A DNA stretch of 64,000 nucleotides, taken from Sarcocystis neurona (taxonomy: Eukaryota > Apicomplexa > Conoidasida > Eucoccidiorida > Sarcocystidae). The stretch covers positions 62,001 to 126,000 of the forward strand of contig KL647320.1 of the NCBI GenBank assembly GCA_000727475.1, in the 5' to 3' direction. Below the pieces are notes generated by a model that made no database searches, had not been told where the DNA came from, and saw only the letters and a list, made by a program, of their open reading frames with translations. Of the stretch, positions 25,465-37,336 are shown in pieces. How positions within the stretch are numbered: position 1 is the stretch's first letter; each line of letters begins with the position of its first letter. Position numbers and translations under genes: made by a program.

Positions 25465-26340
25465 TCACTTTATCTCCTTATGAATTGTGTGACGTTTTAG
25501 GTATTTATTGTATTTTCTGAGCACCAGTGGCTCCGGTGTTGTTCGTCTGTTTTTTGACGTAATATAACGGGAAGGTGGCTTACCTAACGCTCGAGCTTCT
25601 GTACATTCAAGAGTCACCCAGACCCGTCCTCCTTTCTTTTTCATTAGTAAATCTGTTGTGTCTCGCGCCTCCGTACCTCTGTTTCTCACAAAGTAGCTGG
25701 TAGCTGTGGCACCAGTACGAGTCTCGTTCACTCGGTAGGTCGAATCTATCGGGTTCGCAGAAAGAAAACTGTGAACACTTTCTCCAGTCCACCTTTCGCT
25801 TTCTCTATCAGAATTTCGTCCGCTACATCCGTGTACTCCTCCGCTACACAGGTTCTCTACAGCTGACTTACAAATGTTCCCCTTTCCCTCATTTTGGATG
25901 ATGTAGGCACTCTCTCGCACGTATCCCTCCGTTTCTACCACCATCAGCGTGTCCCCATTTTCGCTGATCCGCACCAGGGCACTGGTGCCTACGCGCTTTC
26001 TTTGCCTTGTCGAATGTGCTCTCACGGCGTTCTGCCGTGTTCGTTCTGTATTTGTATTGAGGCCCGCACATACGCATGGACTACTGCATAAGCGACGGGT
26101 TCCGCTCGAGAAGTCAGCAGCGTCACTTCTCTCGTGAGGAGGTCTGTTGTTGCAGTATGAGGAATGCGACGATATGTGACCCTGGCACGGCCACCGGTTT
26201 TGTTGTCGCGCAGCGGATAGCGTCAACGGAACGCGGAAACACAATGCACACACAAAATCAAGTGTGAAAATCACAACTACGAAGAAACCGAAAATTGAGC
26301 CTGAAGTGCACAGATGAGTTATCACAATTGCCATTTTCAT
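25465..26340 (-). CDS. Predicted secreted or membrane-anchored protein, unknown family
   Basis: An uninterrupted 291-codon frame runs from ATG (26338-26340) to TGA (25465-25467) in a region where other frames rarely exceed 150 codons, so chance is unlikely. The N-terminus looks like a signal peptide or signal anchor: after [15 protein letters not shown] comes the hydrophobic core [17 protein letters not shown] (about residues 16-32), with possible cleavage soon after. The mature part is hydrophilic, rich in Arg, Ser and Thr, has about ten Cys, and ends in a strongly basic tail ([17 protein letters not shown]). It has no amino-acid runs, unlike the CAG-rich genes nearby. I see no SAG-type, kinase or protease motif that I can name. 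A coccidian-specific secreted protein is an inference only. Confidence 0.5.
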   Translation of the reverse strand: MKMAIVITHLCTSGSIFGFFVVVIFTLDFVCALCFRVPLTLSAARQQNRWPCQGHISSHSSYCNNRPPHERSDAADFSSGTRRLCSSPCVCAGLNTNTERTRQNAVRAHSTRQRKRVGTSALVRISENGDTLMVVETEGYVRESAYIIQNEGKGNICKSAVENLCSGGVHGCSGRNSDRESERWTGESVHSFLSANPIDSTYRVNETRTGATATSYFVRNRGTEARDTTDLLMKKKGGRVWVTLECTEARALGKPPSRYITSKNRRTTPEPLVLRKYNKYLKRHTIHKEIK

Positions 26341-28264
26341 TCACCAGTTTTTCCATTTGAGTGGTTACCCCTTGCGGGTATAGTAGACGCAAGGCGTGTA
26401 TAATTTATTTCCACCGGAGGAAGAACCACACAACCGTTCACCCCTATTCGTTCCCTCCGTACACATATGTATATACATAGAATACGGCAGATGTATCATA
26501 ATTTTGTATCTTGACGAACGCTACAGGATGTAAAGGAAATAGTTGAGGAGATACGGCAAACAGGGTCTACATGCCTCACACGGATCTCCATATACCAGAA
26601 GAAACGATAATCAACACCAAAACACACGACATAATAGGCAACGTTGGAGGAGAAACAGGAATTGGATGGCGGTCAGCAGTGCCCTGCACGATCTTCCGGC
26701 ACATACTGCCTACAGCGACGGATTCGGGCGGCCACTTAAGGCTGCCTTTAAAGACGATGGAGTACAAACACTCAACGGGAGACGGGAAGACGCGGCAAAA
26801 CAGAGAAGTTGTCATTTCCCTGGGAAGTCTCTTCTACTGTGAACATGAGTGTAGCGCTACGGACAACAGCATACTGGGAAACAGGGACACACACACACAC
26901 ACACACACAAAGCTGTGGGCATGTACCCCTACAATTCGCACACATACATACGTGTACGTGTGTGCATTTATACGTATATGTGTATGTAGATATATATATA
27001 TACGTATATATACGTATGTATATACATTTAGACACATGCCGCCACTCAGTGCCGTGACGTGGGACGTTTAACAATTATAACATTTATGTGGGGGACACAC
27101 ACAGCAAGCGTCCCGCTTGCTGGAAACTGCCAGCTGCCATCAGGATGGTGAACAGTGTGGACCCTGTCGTGTTTTTTCTCTACAATTGGGCGTCTGCACA
27201 CGAACACAAAACTGCTCATACACAGACGCTTCAGTCTTTTTTGGTTAACAGCAAAGCAGCTGAACAGAACATGCAGAGGATTCACAGCAGGACTAGTACG
27301 CGGAAAACAGCACACGCTGTCATACTCGAGAACGCACGTATCATCGTAACCTGACTACAGAATCGCCACTATCATCAATCCCGCAGCAAGCATCTCAACA
27401 AAGTGTTTATAGACGAAAAAAAACTCCGTATCTGACCGATGTTACAGCAATGTGCTTTTACACAAAAAAAATGTCGTCAACGACGAACTCCTCCTGCGCA
27501 TGCGGCGCTGCGTCCACCGTGTACTCGAGAACCCATGTTCGCCGGCCTTCGGTGTTCACTCTTCCTATAACGTCGGGGAGAGAAACACGAGTATCTGTCA
27601 CTGGCCGCATCTTACCCCTAACAGTAAGCCTTGACTTCCTCTCTTTCTCGTGTACTTGTATATAGAGATGTATACTTACGAAAATATACTACGTATACCA
27701 GTGTGCACGTAAGCATATTACCCAGATTGCCGAATGGTGGTAACGACACGTACTGGTCTGCACTCGTAAGTTGCACGTATGCACGTGTATTTGTATCTTT
27801 TGGATGGCAAATATGGTAGCGGCGAATGAGGTATATATACATACGTAGACACATACACTGTGAAGTGATGGAAATGTTAGAGCCTCAAAAAGTGGCTTCT
27901 CACAGTTGTGTGCGCGCACACTGCACTTGCAGCGTGCCGCGCGCTGGCCGAGAGGCATCAACGTCACTATGTTAGCAGTGAATCAATGTATATTGTCGTA
28001 TTCGTTCGCAGACGAGGACTAAGTGAAAACCAAAGACGTCGACGGCGCACAGCACGAGATGAAAACTAGGGGAGCAATTGCGACTAATAAACAAAGAATC
28101 TACGAGAACAGGAGAGCAATTATATGCAGTGAAGGGAAAACAGAATTCAACTCGGCTCTCCACGGGGATACGAAAAGGAAAGTTTCGACTGAACTCAGAA
28201 AAATCCCTAGGAAAACCGAGTTTGCCACGCCAGTGGAGTGCCGAACGCCCAGCAAATGAAGAAA
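26341..28264. other. Intergenic stretch with AC and AT microsatellites
   Basis: No gene is recognised. An (AC)n tract lies at about 26887-26910 and an alternating AT block at about 26985-27030. The segment separates the secreted-protein ORF from the dynein light chain and includes the latter's 3' flank. Confidence 0.4.
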
Positions 28265-28534
28265 TCACCCCATTTTATACAGTAACACAGCAATCTGCCC
28301 GACGTAGAACAGCAGGTAGCACTTGCACTCGTAAGAAGCGTAGTTGGCAAAGTTTTTCCCGACAATACAGTGCCAGTTAGGGGAGTACTTGGCATCGAAA
28401 AATGTCTTGATATGACGCGAAATCTCCTTCTCTGTTTCATATTTCTGCACTGCGAACGCCGCCTGCGCCAGCGCGTCATTGTGCATCTCAGAGTTGGGCT
28501 CCATCTCCATTATCGTTTCCTGAACGTTCGGCAT
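28265..28534 (-). CDS. Dynein light chain LC8-type (DYNLL family)
   Basis: An 89-codon unspliced frame, exactly the usual LC8 length, starts at ATG 28532-28534 in the context CCAAAATG. LC8 is a small dimeric hub that binds short linear motifs and is a light chain of cytoplasmic and axonemal dynein. The family signature WHCIVGKNF (residues 54-62) is intact, including the Trp54-His55 pair. The C-terminal beta-strand FYVGQIAVLLYK matches the family. It is a divergent paralogue: positions 68, 70 and 72 of the usual THETKH segment are Tyr, Cys and Cys, and the residue matching Ser88 is Met. Those positions are at or near the ligand groove, so its partners may differ from canonical LC8; that is inference. 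The N-terminus (MPNVQETIMEMEPNSEM) aligns without gaps, so no missing exon is needed. Toxoplasma has several LC8-like proteins. The gene stands alone between unannotated stretches. Confidence 0.92.
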   Translation of the reverse strand: MPNVQETIMEMEPNSEMHNDALAQAAFAVQKYETEKEISRHIKTFFDAKYSPNWHCIVGKNFANYASYECKCYLLFYVGQIAVLLYKMG

Positions 28535-31500
28535 TTTGGCGACGGGTGAGTGGTATATAGTAGAATTTACCCTTGTGGAGAAACTTATTCCGTTTTACGT
28601 GTGCAAATCGTGAAGTTGCGGAATAGATACACGTATATACAGAGGGATTCAGATGCACAATTTCTCGTCCACGTGTGCATATGTCTACACGTATTGTAAT
28701 TTGTAGAGAGGGGAATGTGACCCCTGATGGCACGAAGGAACATCTCTTCCTCACAACATTTCTCCTCTTCTCCAGTCTGCTAGTTTAATCATTCGTGCAC
28801 AAGACCGCACACAAATGCCTGGTCATATCTGCAGGTGAGGTGTTTCTTCATTCACTGTAGGAATGTACTTCGTATGTATACATTTCAGTGAGAATGACAC
28901 GTAGACAGAACGCCAGAAGAGAGAACCACTCACATGTTGTTACGAGTCGCACCGTGTAACCACCAGAAAAAAGAACCTACTCTAACAAACTTCCATGCAA
29001 CGCCGCTGCGGCCGAGACACCTGCAGTTGTGTAATACGAATATTTTGTTCCACTATTTGTTGCCTGATGTTCTTCTTATCTAGTCATTAGCGCCTTCAGC
29101 AGCCGCATTGACAGTGTGTGACTCTTCGCCTGGACGCGGACACGAGAAAAGGTTCACGTTGCAAAGCGCGGAATGAGGGGCGCGCAGAGGAGCGCGCAGC
29201 TCTGCGTGCGTCTCCCGTAAGGCAGAACAGGTGGCAATACGTATCTGCAGAAGACAAGATACCAACGCTGAAATGTCTGTATTTGAGTCTATATAAGTAT
29301 GCTTTCTACGTATCTCAACGTATATGCATACAAACGTGAGTGCGCACCATCATGCGCTCACATATGACGACCATGTCTATGCGTTTCTGCTCACCCATGC
29401 TTATTCGCACATGTATGAGATGGGAGAGTGAAGACGACTAGGGTGGTGAGGTTGCACAGCCGACTGGCACGCCTCTGACCGCTCGCACTACATTATGGGA
29501 AACGTGTGCGCACCTCCTTCAACCAACATCAGTCTTTTTCCCTTACCAAGGTGAGGGGACCGGAGCCATACACAACAGTACAATTATAAGTCTGTGCGCA
29601 AGAGTGGCAGTTCAAAACATTGCAAACGGGTAGACTTGGTAGATTGAAGTAAGCAGCGGATCCCGAACACCTTCGCTTACGTAGTTATGCAAAAAATGCA
29701 CTGTACAGTCACCGAAACCGCGAGAGGAAAATACATACACAAACACCTGGCTTCTCAGTGTAGACAACTATACACTAATACCTGTACAGTGCGAGAGCGT
29801 GCAGCTGGCGTAACACTTACCGTTATTGAACTGGCAACTCAGGTACAGACAGGCAGGACCCAAGGATAACACCTGTGAGGTACAATGGTACACGTAGATT
29901 ATTTCGCGTCTTCTTTTTACAACTCGACATATAGTGCTGCACGTGTAGACACACCCGTAGGTGTACATACGCTAGCTGCCAAGTATACTTGTGTCTATGG
30001 ATATTCTTTTGATCTATAAATGCATTTACACGTGCGTCTTGCCTGATGTGCGTCCGTGATAAGCGACAAACCTGTGTGGTTTATAACATATACATGATAA
30101 TAGTGAGGATGTACACGTCTACACTTCCGTTGATACGCAAGTGTAGGAGCACGGGCACCGTAAAGCATCTCTCCAGTTCTGCAGGTTGGCGGCTGCAGTA
30201 GACACAGAAGACGGTATCAAGCATGATTTCCGTTCGACGGGTATCCCAAAACAGCCGCTTATCGCTCTCGAGGGTGCAACGATACGAACACAAGAGGAAT
30301 ATTTCGTGTAAGAGGAACGGCAGTTGCCACACTCATGCACGTGCTTGCTACGAAAACATTGCGACCGATGCCTTGCCATCAATTTGGAACAAGTTCTTTG
30401 AGAGAAGGCCGCTGCCAAGCCGCCTCTGCGCTCTCTTTTGTTCCGAGTACTGCAGTTCACAACATCTCCTTTGCTACGCCTTGCGGAAGAGCTCTTAACC
30501 AGACTGGCAGTTACCTGTACTAGGTCTTTCACAAGCGTGACTTCTAATTCGCATGTATGAGGTGGACTTTAGAACAGACTACTAAACCCTTGATACTATA
30601 CACATTTGTCCTGCTTCGTGCATTCTGCCAGGCCTTTGCTGTTCTGCAGTAAAACGTGCAACCGGTGACACTATATCTGCCCCCCCGGCGTTTGCTCCTC
30701 CTCCCGCCAGTGTATGCGTAGGTCCTGACTCCAAATCCAGCAAAAAGGCAAATTTACACCATTGTCACAGCCACCGCTGACGTGCGTCACCTTGCGCTTC
30801 TCTTTACGGCTGGCTGGTGTAGAACTACTGCGTCGCCCCAGAGACATACTGCAGTGGCCTTCGGCCTTCGGTTGCAAACTCTACACCGTATCTCGCTCCG
30901 ATGTTTCCCTACGAGGTGAACACGTCGTCCTTTTGTGATGTCGCAGGTGCACAGGATTCAAATGCACCGTTTTTCACTAGTACAGGAAACGTACAGTGCG
31001 CGTAGAAACGTGGAACGGAGCACCGAAATCCGCACGTTCTCCATCACTGACAACACGTCTTCGCTACACAGGCAACACGCAAGCAAGTAAGAGGCGGTCA
31101 CACTTCTGCATTCTCTCCTTTGTAGAGGCAGCACACAAGCGACTAACAGGCGGACACACACTTGCATTTTCTCCACTGTCGAGGCAACGCACAAGCGATT
31201 AAGAGGCAAACACAGTGTTGCTTTGTCCCAGAAACGCTTTGGTTCCTTTGACGTACGCATTCGTACTCATCCTTGCTTCAGTCTGCCCGTACCTCCGCTA
31301 CATACTCGTTCTCTGGGTGTTCTTCAAACCCGTATGTACATACTTCAGAGTATAACTACACGTGACGTCACGCCTCTGTTCGCCGGTGTTCTACCCTGCT
31401 CCCCGCGCCTAAGGGGCTCAGTGTACACCAATAATAAAATGGACCTGTGTCGCAGACGGACTTAGAGCTACAGCCCTTCATGACACAATTTTCCCAAAAC

Positions 31501-32050
31501 TTCTTCCGCGCAGTTGCCAGCTTCGGCGTGTGCAGGCACGTCTGATACGCTTTCAAAAGACAGTTACTTGAATTGTGTAGGATTAGACATGTCTGCCCGT
31601 CGAAAGTTCCCCGTTCACTCCTCGCAGAAGTCACGACACAGTAACGGTCCACGCAGTGTTGTCCTTTTTGGACTTGGGTGTGGTCCGTATTTGCGCCAAG
31701 TCTTCAGTTTCCTTCTTCGTACACGCCATGAAAAAAAAGTCAATCTTGGATAATGGGAAACGAAAAGACTTCTCTGCAAAGAGCAATTTCCAGCCTCTTC
31801 GCCAGTGCCATCACAGCAGGTCGGCTGCCCCCCCGGCACCTGCACCACCTAACACTGTTCCAGTATCTATGTGGACGACATGTATCTTCACCGACGTACG
31901 TACACCCTTCCTCTGTCGCTCCACACATCATGTACGCACACCCACCCACCTGCCCTTGATATGCCAGAGTGCCCTATGTGCGAAAAACAAAGTGCGGACC
32001 CGAAAACAATACAAGGAAAATGGCAGACCAGCCTTTTCCTCGAAACAAAC
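28535..32050. other. Intergenic region, no gene recognised
   Basis: It contains the promoter side of the LC8 gene and the 3' flank of the uS9 gene. The only structured element I see is a triplicated 56-bp unit near 31071-31215. The longest frames (for example minus 30119-30532, 137 codons) resemble nothing known. Confidence 0.4.
31071..31215. repeat. 56-bp unit in about 2.6 tandem copies
   Basis: Imperfect copies start at 31071, 31127 and 31183, each opening with GGCA(A/G)CRCRCAAGC. The first two carry a CACACTT(C)TGCATT-type block and the third is truncated. No coding frame is kept across copies. Confidence 0.8.
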
Positions 32051-34709
32051 TCAACGATACGACTTCTGGTACCGTGCCCGAGCGCCCGGACCGCCAAACT
32101 TCTTCGGTTCGCATCGACGGGGATCCGCTACGATCAGCGAACGATCGTAGGCCACTAGAATATCGCGAACTTCTTTCTTTGTCGCTTCGTCCACGTCTGC
32201 CATCGCAAGCCGGTTAGCGTAGCACAGGCAGGGAACACGCTCATACAGATAATAGAAGCGACATGGATACGCACGTAAGCATACCAACGCGTGGAACGTA
32301 CGTGCATGTATACAGATAAACACATCACATATCATATATATATATATATATGCACACACGATGCAGGAACGCTCAGCTGCGCATCTCTACTACACTACCG
32401 CTCTCCTTGTCTCTTTCCCCTGCGAAAACCACGGCCTGCTCACGCGTACAACGACTGGCCGTGTTCGCCACCAAAACTTACCTCTTCGTTGAACGCATTA
32501 TAGAAAATGGTCACTGAGCAGCTATCAACTCGTGACATGAGCAGATGATCCTCGATACCTATTTCTCTTATACGTGCACGTAGCTACACGATTTCTCCCG
32601 TGCAGCATTTGATCATCCCATCCTTCTTACAGTATATCCCGCCGTCGGACCTGCAGCTGCTTTCTTGCTGTCCACTGTACGTACCCACTTAATCTCGCTG
32701 ATTCAAAGCTCTCAGCATCATTCGTGTTCCCCCCTCCATAAAGACAGATCCTTTTTGCTTTTCTTTTGCCCTACCTTCGGCTCTGTTTCTTCCTGCAAGC
32801 GGTTGCCCTCGCCGCGTCCCTAGTTCCTAGTGAGACACCTGCTTCAAATCGCCGTTCCCCCGGGCACGCTCTGTGTACCCTTTCGCTGTCTTTCTACTTT
32901 GCCCCATCTCATTTGCTTTTTCTTCAGTTGCCGCCGTGAACCTTCAACGCTTCACTACTTGCCCCTTACTAACTTGTTGTATTCTGTTTTCTTCTGTTTC
33001 TTCTCCCAACATGTGTCTTCCCCAGCGCCACTATTCAATTCCATCTTGAACTTCCCCACTCTCCCTCCCCATCCTTTCCTCTCCGTCCCCCTCTACTCCT
33101 GAGCTCCTCTCTTCAGCTGCCGTCTCCCTTCCTCTCTCCATTTCCTGCTTTTCAGCTCCTCTACTTCTCCGCTTTCTCTTTGTCCGTCCCCTCCCGTTTT
33201 CTAACGTTCCCTGTGCTCGTCTTGATCTCGACCTGTCTTCCCGGTCTCTCTACTAACTACCCTCTTTTTCCGTGCTTTCCTCTCTTCCCTTTATCCCTCT
33301 TCCATCTCCATCGTTTCATCATCTACGTATTCCAGGCACTTACATTTCTGGTTATATGCGACAACGGCCTTAGCAATGGCCTGTCTGATTGCATACACTT
33401 GTGCGACATAACCTCCGCCTCGGACTCGCACGCGGATATCAATTTCGCGAAATCTCTCCTTCCCCAGCAGCAGGAGGGGCTCAAAAACTTTCACTCGGAG
33501 GCAGTCTGGCTGCAGCAGCTCCAGTGGGCATCCATTCACTCGCATCAAGCCCTTTCCTTGGGTGCAGAGAGCGACCGCTACCGCGTTTTTCTGAATGTAA
33601 ATGGGAGAGAGACAAGGTACCAGAATAAGCAGCGTGAAGAAAACGGGTACGGAAAACTCAATGAACGCAGAAGCAGAAGCGGAAGACTATTAGGATCAAA
33701 CGATCAAAAGTGGAGCACACGCACGGCAAGGCGGAATAAGAAAGAGCATACAACGGAAATGACAAACGAACGCAGCAGCCATCATCAGCCTGCACAGCAC
33801 ACGAAGACAAAGTGACCACCTTCAACGGTAAAGTAATACAGAGGTTACGCCGAGTTTCTCACGAAAGAAGTTACCATGTCGTGTAACACGGATGCATAAC
33901 AAGCCCATCCACCCTCGCAAACGAATTCAACGAGAACAAAACCGGTCCAAATGGACTAGGTCCCTTATTATACGTAAACTCCAATGTACACTTCTACTTG
34001 GGCGGCGCTTTCGTACCCTAGTACAGCAGGCACGCAGCTAAAGTGGCGACGCAGACAACTGTGGCTCGTTCAAGAAAACAAGGTGTGTACGACAAATATA
34101 AACATGTCTACGTCGACGAATCAAACGCACTGGTCCGCTCTACTAAAGATATAGAAGTTGAAGTCGCGTCGGCGGCACGCTACGTACTTGGACAGGGAGG
34201 CAGCGGCCACGCAACTCAGGGGTTCAGTCAAGCGCCTTGTGGAGGAACAGAAATGCAGCGGAGGGATGTGTCTAGCGGGAAAACAAGAACGCAAATAGCA
34301 GGTCCGACGAGACGTCTCGAGGGATGGAGAATGAGAAGCCCAATAATCCCTTCACTCATGCAGCCAACACGTACGAAAGAATGCGCATCAGATGCCGAAT
34401 AACCAACGGCCGCTTTCCTCAAAAGATCAGTCCCCTCTAGGGACTCCGCAGTCACGGAGAAGCCTAACGCGGTACCACCAAATAAAACAGTGGAAGTAGC
34501 GCCAACGTGGCCCCCCACAGGCCGCAGCAGCTGCCCCGGCGGCAGCGACCACTAGAGGCGCATGTAATAGCAGCACCAACTGCAGCACCGTGCCGGCACA
34601 AACGGTGTACGTGGTGGCAGCCGCGGCAACCGCTTCCGAAGGAAAGCATTTTTACCTTGCGGCCGAAGGTCTGCACGCGCTTCTTGACTCGCTTGCCAGT
34701 GTCTGCCAT
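32051..34709 (-). CDS. RPS16: 40S ribosomal protein uS9 (RPS16), 3 exons
   Basis: uS9 is a small-subunit head protein whose C-terminal tail reaches the P-site tRNA. Exons on the minus strand: 34656-34709 (ATG; 18 codons, [18 protein letters not shown]), 33344-33590 (82 codons plus one base) and 32051-32196. All junctions are GT/AG and in phase, giving 148 residues against 146 in human RPS16. Hallmarks are [86 protein letters not shown] and the conserved C-terminal YQKSYR. Donors are gtaaaa and gtaagt; acceptors end in ttcag and ggcag. The codon for Tyr101 is split across intron 2. The two introns (1065 and 1147 bp) dwarf the exons. The sense strand just downstream of exon 2 is purine-rich for several hundred bases. 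No amino-acid runs are present. Confidence 0.97.
32700..33330. other. Strongly pyrimidine-rich plus-strand tract in uS9 intron 2
   Basis: About 600 bp in which the plus strand is dominated by C and T (CTTTCC, TCCCTC, TTCTTC blocks). Because the gene is on the minus strand, its intron 2 RNA is purine-rich here. The tract borders exon 2. Possible reasons are a splicing enhancer, triplex-forming DNA or a neutral base-composition skew. Confidence 0.5.
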
Positions 34710-36238
34710 CGTGTTCTCTTCTAGAAGCTGCTGCCTGGGCAATTTCACAACACACATCGAAAAGGAGTTCTCGCTGTGTGTAGTCTTTCGTAGAAACGAT
34801 GTGGATGTAATGTCCCTTTGTTTACGGAAGCGCGCACAGCATAGAGGCGAAGAAAAACACTCACAGCATTCCCAAAAATCTCCGATGCGCAACTGTGGGG
34901 AGCACGTCTTTGCTACTGCTCTTCTTTTGCCCTGCCTCTTCCACGTGACTCATATTGTTCGTCTTCACTTCTTTGGAGCAGCTGCGCCCAGCTGCAGATC
35001 CCACTGTACAAGTAAATGCAAGAGACCCACACAGTGAACCTCTACCATTAAAATCAGACCTTCAACACACTCCAACAACGAGGAAAGCAAACACCGCTTT
35101 ACCTAACATGCTCAAATTCGTGCCCTGATATTTGGGCACTGGCAGGTACACACACCCTCGTCGAAATGTGTTACCCGTAATTAATAAGTGATGTATAGGT
35201 GTACACAACTCGACGTATGTACGTAAGGATATGTCCAACGGACGCACAAGCTGGCGCAAAGGAACAGTACGTGCGGGGTACACACGTACGCAGGGGCACG
35301 CAGAAAATAGCAGGCGCCCCTCAAATGATGCTCACAGAATTGACCCTAGTGGGAGAGCTGCTGCGGTTCATCCTGCCGCTGCCGCAGCCTGTGGTTCTCG
35401 GCGGCTGCCGGAGGTGCGGAGGTGCTGCTGTTGAAGGAAGAAGGCTAGAAGCAATGCCAGTACTTTGTGCCGCACCTTCTTAGAGCGGTGGTGCGGACGC
35501 TGCGGCTTTCTGCTCGCACTTGTCGGTGACACAGCGTCCTACCTGCCTGCGGGACACGTGTCCCTCAATGCTTCACATATTCTTTGTGTTGAACAGTTCT
35601 ACCTTCACTGGAACTACACGCGGGTTGCTTCCTGCTGTGCTGTGTTTCTGCTGCTGTCCTGTCTCCCCTACAAACGGCGCTTGGTTTCCACCAACAGTCG
35701 AAAATTCCCCGGATGCCCCATGAGGCACGCAAGTCGCTGAAAAAAGACCCCCTCAGAGTACGTACAAAGCGGTGCGGCGCCCAAACAGCGGCAGTCCAAC
35801 CCCGCGAAAAGAGCGGCTATGGTACCCCCACACGGAGTCAGCAAAGCAGCAAGAGAAAATGAAGATCATCAACTTTGCAGAGGAGGAAGGCGGACCAAGG
35901 AAAAAAGGGAGAGAGAAAAACTGGGAGAAAAACGTAACACGAATCCTCCTGCGTGCTTTAATCGGCGAAACGGACACGGTCCTGCTGACTCATTGCTCCG
36001 CAAAGAGAACTTCCCTTCATACGCACGCTGCTGCTTCCGTAATTGCTGACCAAGCGGCGAGTATGGTCTATTTTTTTAGCTCCCGTAAACCTCGGTATGG
36101 ACACTTATACGTATGTGCTCATATGTACACCGCAGGTACGTTTAGACTGACACTTGCATACCGGAGAGCGCATTTCCACCTAGTGAGATGCAGCACGAGC
36201 GGCCACCTAGAACCCACGGAGAGCGACGGCACGCCCCT

Positions 36239-37336
36239 CTACAAAGGGGACAGGAACACGAGGACGAGATGATCTGCCGACATCCCAGGAGTGCGTAAAC
36301 AGTTTCGTCCCTTCCCTAGTCGTCCCGCTACTAGCTGAGGGGGAACGTAGTGCAGAATACATGGGAGGGCAACACGGATTCTCTTCTCTCCACCGTCACT
36401 TACCAGTACTGATGGCGAATGTTGTCGTGAGAAAAAAAGGGTAGGAAAAGCACAAAACAGACGAGGTGGAAACACAGCGGTTGACGCACGAGCAGCGTAG
36501 CAACGGGGAAAAGCCCACCACAGCAACAGCAGCTTCAGATAATCGACAGCCAGGGACTCTCCCTTTGCAGCTATGCCCACACGTGGACACCACACCCTAC
36601 AGCCGCTAGAGGGGGGTTGCAGCGTTTGTGCGCTCCGATGCTGCTCCACTTGGTGCAGCCGTTGGCACTGCTGTTTTTTCCGTTGCTGTTCGATGATGCA
36701 TGCGTTCGAGTGCTGCGACGGAATAACTGGATGTCTTACGGCAGGCGATACATAACGCGGACTCACGGAGTTGTCGTCGTGGACTTACGCTACAAGAATA
36801 GCGAGAGAGGTGCCTGCATTCTGTATCCTCTACACGTTGTGACTTCAGCGTATAGCGTTACCACATTTTACGTGGTACCACCAGTCCTGCAGCGGCTGCC
36901 GCCCCTACTGTTTTCCTGAAGGTCGCGTCAGGCGGCTACATGCGGCAGCGTAAGGTGGTGGTGTGGGGTGCGTTGCTGCGAAGGCGGCAGCGGGCGACAG
37001 ATTCGGAACATCAGCCGCTGCAGCTTTGTAGTGCTGACCAGTACACAACCGAAGTGACTGCAGTGCATCCGTCTACTCCTTACTAGCCTGTGGGTGCCAA
37101 CCAGCCTACGCTGTCCGCCGGTGCTGCGTACACGTGGCCTGCTGCTGATCTTGCTGCGGGACTGTTGCAGACAGTACGCCCGAGTCTATTCGTTGCTCCT
37201 CCGCCTCCTGCTGCTGCTGCTTGTGCCGTGCAGCAGGGTCCTGTTGCGGCTCCCTTGTTGCTGCTGCGTCGGTGCTGCTGCTGCTGCTGCCGCTGCTGCG
37301 GCTTCCGACTGCGCTAGTGGCATGTGGGTAGATCAT
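36239..37336 (-). CDS. Weak candidate gene with Gln-rich exons, unknown
   Basis: Two minus-strand frames, 37106-37336 (76 codons, with KQQQQEAEEQRIDSG and PQQDQQQATC) and 36239-36766 (175 codons, Gln-rich near its start), show the Gln-coding bias seen in real exons of this genome. No splice model joins them convincingly and no family is recognised. Non-coding CTG-rich sequence is an equally good explanation. Confidence 0.18.

Noticed and set aside
30119..30532. Minus frame of 137 codons
   Set aside because: Within chance expectation and no recognisable motif.
30575..30595. Single CTAAACCCT-like word suggestive of telomere-type repeat
   Set aside because: Only one copy; no array here or elsewhere in the window.
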